NCBI GenBank assembly: GCA_014377915.1
Contig: JACMOT010000064.1
Coordinates: forward strand, 1-10,026
Length of the DNA: 10,026 nucleotides
DNA from: Tardiphaga sp.
GTDB lineage: Bacteria; Pseudomonadota; Alphaproteobacteria; Rhizobiales; Xanthobacteraceae
Direction: 5' to 3'
This document shows, one piece after another, positions 7,030 to 10,026 of the stretch. The notes beneath the pieces are model-generated. The model ran no database searches and was not told where the DNA came from. It saw nothing but the letters and a program-made list of their open reading frames with translations. Both the position numbers and the translations under genes were made by a program. Every line of letters begins with the position of its first letter. The stretch's first letter is position 1.

Positions 7030-7786
7030 GACCGAGGACACTACGGAGGATGCCTTCCTCGGCGGCCAATTGCGGTTGCGGCAGCCGAAAACGGGCCACC
7101 GGGCCGGCCACGATGCGATTCTGCTGGCGGCGGCCACGTCCGCGCGGCCCGGCGCGCGGGTGGGGGATTTCGGCGCCGGAATCGGTACCGCCGGGCTGGC
7201 CCTGGCCCGTCGCGTCGATGGTATCGCGCTCACGCTGGTGGAGATCGATCCGCGGCTGGCCGGACTGGCGCGCGCGAATGCGGCGGCCAACGATCTGGCG
7301 GTCGATGTGATCACGCTTGATATTACCGCCAGCGCCGGGGCCTTTGTCGCGGCGGCACTGCCGCCCGACAGCGCCGACATCGTGTTGATGAATCCGCCGT
7401 TCAATGATCCTGCCCGTCACCGCGCCTCGCCGGACAAATCGCGGGAAATCGCTCACGTGGCTACGGCGGCGACCCTGCAAAGCTGGGTTCACGCGGCGCG
7501 GAGATTACTGAAGTCGGGCGGCGTGCTGATGCTGATCTGGCGGGCCGATGCAATCGCCGATGTGCTCGCGACGCTCGATCGCGGCTTCGGCAGCTTGGCG
7601 ATCCTGCCGGTGCATGGCGACCCGGCGGCGCCGGCGATCCGAATCCTGGTGCGGGCTGTGAAAGGCGGGCGCGCGCCCGCGGCACTTTGGACGGCGCTGA
7701 ACTTGCGGGATGCGGCAGGAGCGCCGGATCCCTATATCGGAAAGGTGCTGGCGGGCCAGGCTCAGCTGCCCTGGGCATCGCTATGA
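7022..7786 (+). CDS. TrmN6-like class I SAM methyltransferase
   Basis: A 254-residue S-adenosylmethionine-dependent methyltransferase resembling the TrmN6 (tRNA1-Val A37 N6-methyltransferase) family. Seen: an N-terminal QPKTGHRAGHDAILLAAA block (21-38) typical of that family, SAM-binding motif I GDFGAGIGTAGLALA (48-62), the acidic ribose-binding VEID (73-76) and the catalytic NPPF (124-127), the N/D-PP-Y/F signature of enzymes methylating exocyclic amino groups or glutamine amide. The substrate is inferred as tRNA adenine; other RNA or protein targets are possible. I placed the start at ATG 7022, which gives an ATGACTGA overlap with the DUF2007 stop; the frame is open to an ATG at 6992, but those ten residues only repeat the DUF2007 tail in another frame. 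No strong SD is present, consistent with coupling. Confidence 0.85.
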   Translation: MTETEDTTEDAFLGGQLRLRQPKTGHRAGHDAILLAAATSARPGARVGDFGAGIGTAGLALARRVDGIALTLVEIDPRLAGLARANAAANDLAVDVITLDITASAGAFVAAALPPDSADIVLMNPPFNDPARHRASPDKSREIAHVATAATLQSWVHAARRLLKSGGVLMLIWRADAIADVLATLDRGFGSLAILPVHGDPAAPAIRILVRAVKGGRAPAALWTALNLRDAAGAPDPYIGKVLAGQAQLPWASL

Positions 7787-7805
7787 AAAAGCCGGTTACC
7801 GCGGC
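7786..7805 (-). terminator. terminator-like hairpin at the end of the 32-codon minus-strand ORF
   Basis: Read on the minus strand, GCCGCGGTAACCGGC (complement of 7791-7805) can pair as GCCG plus G against CCGGC, with one bulged C and a GTAA loop. TTTTT follows directly (complement of 7786-7790). It overlaps the stop codon of the small ORF at 7796-7798. The stem is short, so efficiency is uncertain. On the plus strand it follows the methyltransferase stop but has no T-run close behind. Confidence 0.4.
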
Positions 7806-7894
7806 TGGGTTTCGGAGCGCTTTTGCGGCGTTGAGGTGAAATGTATCGCAGTAAGCAATGTGCCGATAATCAGCATCAAAAGATAAATCTTCAT
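7796..7894 (-). CDS. small single-span membrane peptide, 32 aa
   Basis: A 32-codon ORF begins with ATG at 7894-7892 and ends with TAA at 7798-7796. The SD is GGAG (complement of 7901-7904), six bases from the ATG. The product starts MKIYLLMLIIGTLLTAIHF, a hydrophobic segment of about 17 residues that fits one membrane span. A polar positively charged tail follows (TSTPQKRSETQPR). Residues 2-16 could also be read as an uncleaved signal anchor. It is convergent with the methyltransferase and divergent from the S49 peptidase, and a terminator-like hairpin covers its stop. No domain is recognisable. The combination of SD, start, hydrophobic segment, charged tail and terminator makes it a reasonable real gene that automatic callers would miss because of size. 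Confidence 0.6.
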   Translation of the reverse strand: MKIYLLMLIIGTLLTAIHFTSTPQKRSETQPR

Positions 7895-7924
7895 GTCTTT
7901 CTCCGCTGGGGGCGCTTCGGCCTG

Positions 7925-7936
7925 TTGAAATTGCAA
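7925..7936. promoter_or_regulatory. imperfect 12-bp palindrome in the divergent gap before the S49 gene
   Basis: TTGAAATTGCAA is symmetrical except for one mismatched pair. It lies between the minus-strand small ORF and the plus-strand peptidase gene, where a shared operator or back-to-back promoters would be. No complete sigma-70 pair is convincing; TAAAAT at 7975-7980 may be the -10 for the peptidase gene. GTTAAC at 7941-7946 is another short palindrome nearby. Confidence 0.2.
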
Positions 7937-8004
7937 CGCTGTTAACGTCACCCGGTTCAATGACACCCGCGTGATAAAATACGGTTAATTCCGAGGAAAT
8001 CTAA

Positions 8005-8880
8005 ATGATCAAATCCAACTTCTTGATGCGGCTATTGCCGGCGCGGTTTGTCCGAAATGCGGCAGTGGTGCCGGTGGTGCGACTTTCCGGCGTCATTGGC
8101 GCGGCGACACCGTTACGGCCTGGCCTGTCGCTCGCCGGCGTTGCAAAAACACTGGAGCGCGCCTTCGCCACCAAGAATGCCAAGGCGGTGGCGCTGGTGA
8201 TCAATTCGCCTGGCGGGTCGCCGGTGCAATCGCGGCAGATCTATCTGCGGATTCGCGCGCTGGCTGACGAGAAGAAACTGCCGGTGCTGGTGTTCGTCGA
8301 GGATGTCGCGGCGTCGGGCGGTTATATGATCGCCTGTGCCGGTGATGAGATCTTTGTCGATCCGTCCTCGATCGTCGGCTCGATCGGCGTGGTTGGCGGT
8401 ACTTTCGGCTTTACCGAACTGATCAGGAAGATCGGCGTTGAGCGCAGGCTCTACACAGCGGGCGAACACAAGGCGACGCTGGACCCTTTTCTGCCGGAAA
8501 ATCCGGACGACGTGGCCCGCATCAAGGCGCTGCAACGGGAAATCCACGCCATCTTTATCGCTTTGGTGAAGGGCAGCCGCGGCGCCCGGCTGAAAGGCGC
8601 CGAGGACGCGCTGTTCTCCGGCGAATACTGGGCCGGCGAGAGTTCGATCGCGCTGGGCCTCGCCGATGCCGTGGGCGACCTGCGCTCGGTGCTGCGTGCC
8701 CGCTTTGGCGACAAGGTGCAGACGCCGGTGATCTCACAGCCGACCGGCCTGCTGTCCGGCCTGCTGGGCCGCAAATCGGGCGCCGGCTCACAACTCGCGC
8801 TGGATGGTCTGTCAGGTCTGCCCGAGCAGCTGATCTCGGCGATGGAAACGCGGGCGATCTGGGCCAAATACGGCTTCTGA
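8005..8880 (+). CDS. S49 family serine peptidase (SppA/SohB-like)
   Basis: A 291-residue single-domain peptidase of the S49 (protease IV, signal peptide peptidase) family, which uses a Ser/Lys dyad. The nucleophile is S104 in DVAASGGYMIA; the general base is K156 in AGEHKATLDPF. The 52-residue spacing equals that reported for Bacillus subtilis SppA (S147, K199). VINSPGGSP (65-73) forms the conserved strand and oxyanion region, and SIVGSIGVVGG (122-132) is the family block after the nucleophile. No convincing N-terminal membrane span is visible, unlike SppA and SohB of E. coli, so it may be cytoplasmic or peripheral. ATG 8005 is chosen because AGGA at 7994-7997 is seven bases upstream. The substrate cannot be told; degradation of residual signal peptides or membrane-protein fragments is the family role. 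Confidence 0.92.
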   Translation: MIKSNFLMRLLPARFVRNAAVVPVVRLSGVIGAATPLRPGLSLAGVAKTLERAFATKNAKAVALVINSPGGSPVQSRQIYLRIRALADEKKLPVLVFVEDVAASGGYMIACAGDEIFVDPSSIVGSIGVVGGTFGFTELIRKIGVERRLYTAGEHKATLDPFLPENPDDVARIKALQREIHAIFIALVKGSRGARLKGAEDALFSGEYWAGESSIALGLADAVGDLRSVLRARFGDKVQTPVISQPTGLLSGLLGRKSGAGSQLALDGLSGLPEQLISAMETRAIWAKYGF

Positions 8881-8967
8881 AGCCGGGATTCACGGTGTCT
8901 GGTCCCGTAAAAGTCAATTGCGGGACGGCTGGGCTTGGGCGACACTGGCGCCAGCAAAGGGTGAGTC

Positions 8968-9180
8968 ATGACCGACAAGGATCGCGCAATGCCGCCGCTG
9001 GTCGCCATCGCGGGCGCTCTCGGGAGCGCCGCCATTATTCGCTGGGCCTACCGGACCGCGAAACGCATCAATCACGATCTGGATGAGGCGCGGTTGGCGC
9101 GGGTCAGCGAACAGGCCGATCCGGCCGAAGTCCGCACCCTGCGCCGCGATCCCGCCACCGGCGCCTATCGGCCGGGGTAA
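8968..9180 (+). CDS. small membrane protein, 70 aa, unknown function
   Basis: A 70-residue protein with one probable N-terminal membrane span (about residues 9-27, PPLVAIAGALGSAAIIRWA). A basic stretch (YRTAKRIN) suggests that the C-terminal part faces the cytoplasm. An acidic helix-like region and the tail VRTLRRDPATGAYRPG follow. The tail pattern, Leu-Arg-Arg-Asp-Pro then Gly-x-Tyr-Arg-Pro, is the sort of conserved end seen in small uncharacterised alphaproteobacterial proteins; I do not know a function. ATG 8968 is preceded by AAGG at 8957-8960, seven bases away. It follows the S49 peptidase after 87 bases that hold a perfect 10-bp palindrome (CTGGCGCCAG, 8945-8954) and a weak GTCCCG/CGGGAC hairpin (8902-8926), so cotranscription is possible but not certain. 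Confidence 0.75.
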   Translation: MTDKDRAMPPLVAIAGALGSAAIIRWAYRTAKRINHDLDEARLARVSEQADPAEVRTLRRDPATGAYRPG

Positions 9181-9190
9181 ACCTTTCGGC

Positions 9191-9266
9191 CGTCATTGCG
9201 AGCGAAACGAAGCAATCCAGAAGCGCGGGCTGGATTTCTTCGTCGCAAGCGCTCCTCGAAATGACG
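9191..9266. repeat. 76-bp imperfect palindrome, likely dispersed intergenic repeat
   Basis: Outer arms CGTCATT (9191-9197) and AATGACG (9260-9266) match exactly. GAGCG (9200-9204) pairs with CGCTC (9250-9254). The inner arms ACGAAGCAATCCAG (9207-9220) and CTGGATTTCTTCGT (9230-9243) match at 13 of 14 positions around a nine-base loop. The opening CGTCATTGCGAGCGAAACGA closely resembles a dispersed intergenic repeat I recall from many alphaproteobacterial genomes. It starts 11 bases after the stop of the 70-aa gene. The transcript would form a long hairpin that may affect mRNA stability or termination; no T-run follows. Confidence 0.7.
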
Positions 9267-9659
9267 TGGAGAGGTCCTTCAACTCAACCCACGCAAAAAT
9301 AGCCTCCAACATGTTTGCGCCGGTCTGAGGATGGGGCACCATCCTCGAAACCGGCGAGCAAACGTTGGAAGCCTGGGCAAAACTTGGAGGTCTTGTGGTT
9401 CCGGCAGTTCGGCGTGTTGGTCGCGCTGCCATTCAAAAGGATAACCGGCAGCGGCCAAGTTCGTTCCGCACTCACGCCAAGTTAAAAGCCAATTCCTAAC
9501 ACCGCCCAGCCGCAACCGTCCGGTCGTCGACCATGGTTACCGCCGGGTTAACGTGATCCGATCCAGCGCACTGCCTTGATTCCCGGAGGCCCGGCCGATA
9601 CGGTCCGCGCGCCCTGACGCCGGCGACTCCAGCCCATTGACCGAGATCGTGACCCCAAC
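9267..9659. other. gene-free stretch upstream of glyQ
   Basis: No reading frame here has a plausible start, SD and protein-like composition on either strand; the minus-strand frames across it read the palindromes backwards. It holds the hairpin at 9306-9368, a short GCTGCC/GGCAGC inverted repeat (9425-9430 and 9447-9452), and the leader of glyQ. A weak promoter-like pair, TTGATT (9576-9581) and TACGGT (9599-9604) with a 17-base spacer, is the only candidate I can offer for glyQ. Confidence 0.5.
9306..9368. repeat. 63-base imperfect hairpin, four paired blocks
   Basis: From outside in, four blocks pair: CCAAC (9306-9310) with GTTGG (9364-9368); GTTTG (9313-9317) with CAAAC (9359-9363); CGCCGGT (9318-9324) with ACCGGCG (9350-9356); GAGGATGG (9327-9334) with CCATCCTC (9339-9346). 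The loop is GGCA. This gives 25 base pairs broken by small bulges. It follows the 9191-9266 palindrome by 39 bases. It could be a second dispersed palindromic element or a structured RNA end. No T-run follows, so an intrinsic terminator is not supported. Confidence 0.65.
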
Positions 9660-10026
9660 GTGACCCAAGACGTGACCGTGGATTCCTTGCCCCCTCATAT
9701 GCGCCCGGAACGTTCGTTCCAGGGCTTCATCCTGGCGCTGCAACGCTTCTGGGCGGATCAAGGCTGCGTGATCTTGCAGCCCTATGACATGGAAATGGGG
9801 GCGGGCACCTTCCATCCAGCCACCACTTTGCGCGCGCTGGGGCCGAAACCCTGGAAGGCCGCCTATGTGCAGCCCTCGCGGCGGCCGAAAGACGGCCGCT
9901 ATGGCGAGAACCCCAACCGTCTGCAGCATTATTACCAGTTTCAGGTGATCATCAAGCCGTCGCCGCCTGACCTGCAGGATCTCTATCTGCGTTCGCTGCG
10001 GGCGATCGGCATCGACACCGCGCTGC
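9660..10026 (+). CDS. glyQ: glycyl-tRNA synthetase alpha subunit, 5' part
   Basis: The first 122 codons of the alpha chain of the bacterial alpha2-beta2 glycyl-tRNA synthetase, which charges tRNA-Gly with glycine; the alpha chain carries the class II aminoacylation core. The conserved N-terminus is clear: [57 protein letters not shown] and [16 protein letters not shown]. The gene runs off the window end; glyS would be expected further right. The start is uncertain. GTG 9660 is the first possible start after an in-frame TGA at 9615-9617. GTG 9672, GTG 9678 and ATG 9699 are alternatives, and none has a good SD. I chose 9660 because relatives carry a short extension before the [16 protein letters not shown] block. 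Confidence 0.95.
   Translation, partial: MTQDVTVDSLPPHMRPERSFQGFILALQRFWADQGCVILQPYDMEMGAGTFHPATTLRALGPKPWKAAYVQPSRRPKDGRYGENPNRLQHYYQFQVIIKPSPPDLQDLYLRSLRAIGIDTAL

Noticed and set aside
6569..7492. 307-codon minus-strand frame opposite DUF2007 and the methyltransferase
   Set aside because: It overlaps the start of the polyprenyl synthase gene and lies antisense to two genes with clear family motifs; the composition is Arg/Pro/Ala-rich without domain signal.
9193..9515. Three overlapping minus-strand frames of 63-79 codons
   Set aside because: They read through the two palindromic elements and have no SD or domain; they look like noise over repeats.
9537..9929. 130-codon minus-strand frame opposite the glyQ start
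   Set aside because: It is antisense to the highly conserved GlyQ N-terminus.
1..10026. CRISPR arrays, tRNA or rRNA genes, transposases, integrases, toxin-antitoxin or defence genes
   Set aside because: I looked on both strands and saw no regularly spaced repeats, no tRNA-like cloverleaf and no protein with such domains.

Overview
The window is GC-rich bacterial chromosome and looks alphaproteobacterial, most likely Nitrobacteraceae/Bradyrhizobiaceae (the Bradyrhizobium, Rhodopseudomonas, Afipia, Nitrobacter group). Reasons: a glycyl-tRNA synthetase alpha chain preceded by an S49 peptidase, a TrmN6-like methyltransferase and a DUF2007 gene, with a polyprenyl synthetase divergent to them (an order I recall from this family), and a small secreted Arg/Asp-rich protein of a kind common there. 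The genus cannot be fixed by eye.

Left part (1-3460): a glycogen debranching enzyme GlgX lies on the minus strand and ends near a perfect 14-bp hairpin. It diverges from an arginase gene (rocF) on the plus strand across about 220 bases that contain a small inverted repeat and an AT-rich tandem repeat.

Middle (3461-5531): a small exported Arg/Asp-rich protein is closed by a strong intrinsic terminator. A GH13 alpha-glucosidase follows, whose sequence signatures point to the oligo-1,6-glucosidase type. With GlgX it gives two alpha-glucan degrading enzymes in the same 5.5 kb: GlgX trims glycogen branches, and the glucosidase could hydrolyse short branched or isomalto-type oligosaccharides.

Right part (5532-10026): a long-chain polyprenyl diphosphate synthase (quinone side chain) lies on the minus strand, convergent with the glucosidase. 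Divergent from it is a two-gene unit, DUF2007 then an N6-adenine-type methyltransferase, joined by an 8-base overlap. A 32-codon single-membrane-span ORF with its own ribosome binding site and a terminator-like hairpin sits on the minus strand between the methyltransferase and the S49 peptidase. After the peptidase come a 70-aa membrane protein, a 479-base gene-free stretch with two long imperfect palindromes, and the 5' end of glyQ, cut by the window edge.

Most of the window is housekeeping and metabolic sequence. I see no defence island, prophage, transposase, CRISPR array or biosynthetic cluster. The less ordinary items are the small ORF at 7796-7894, the secreted Arg/Asp-rich protein with its upstream inverted repeat, the palindromic elements at 9191-9368, and the hairpin downstream of glgX.
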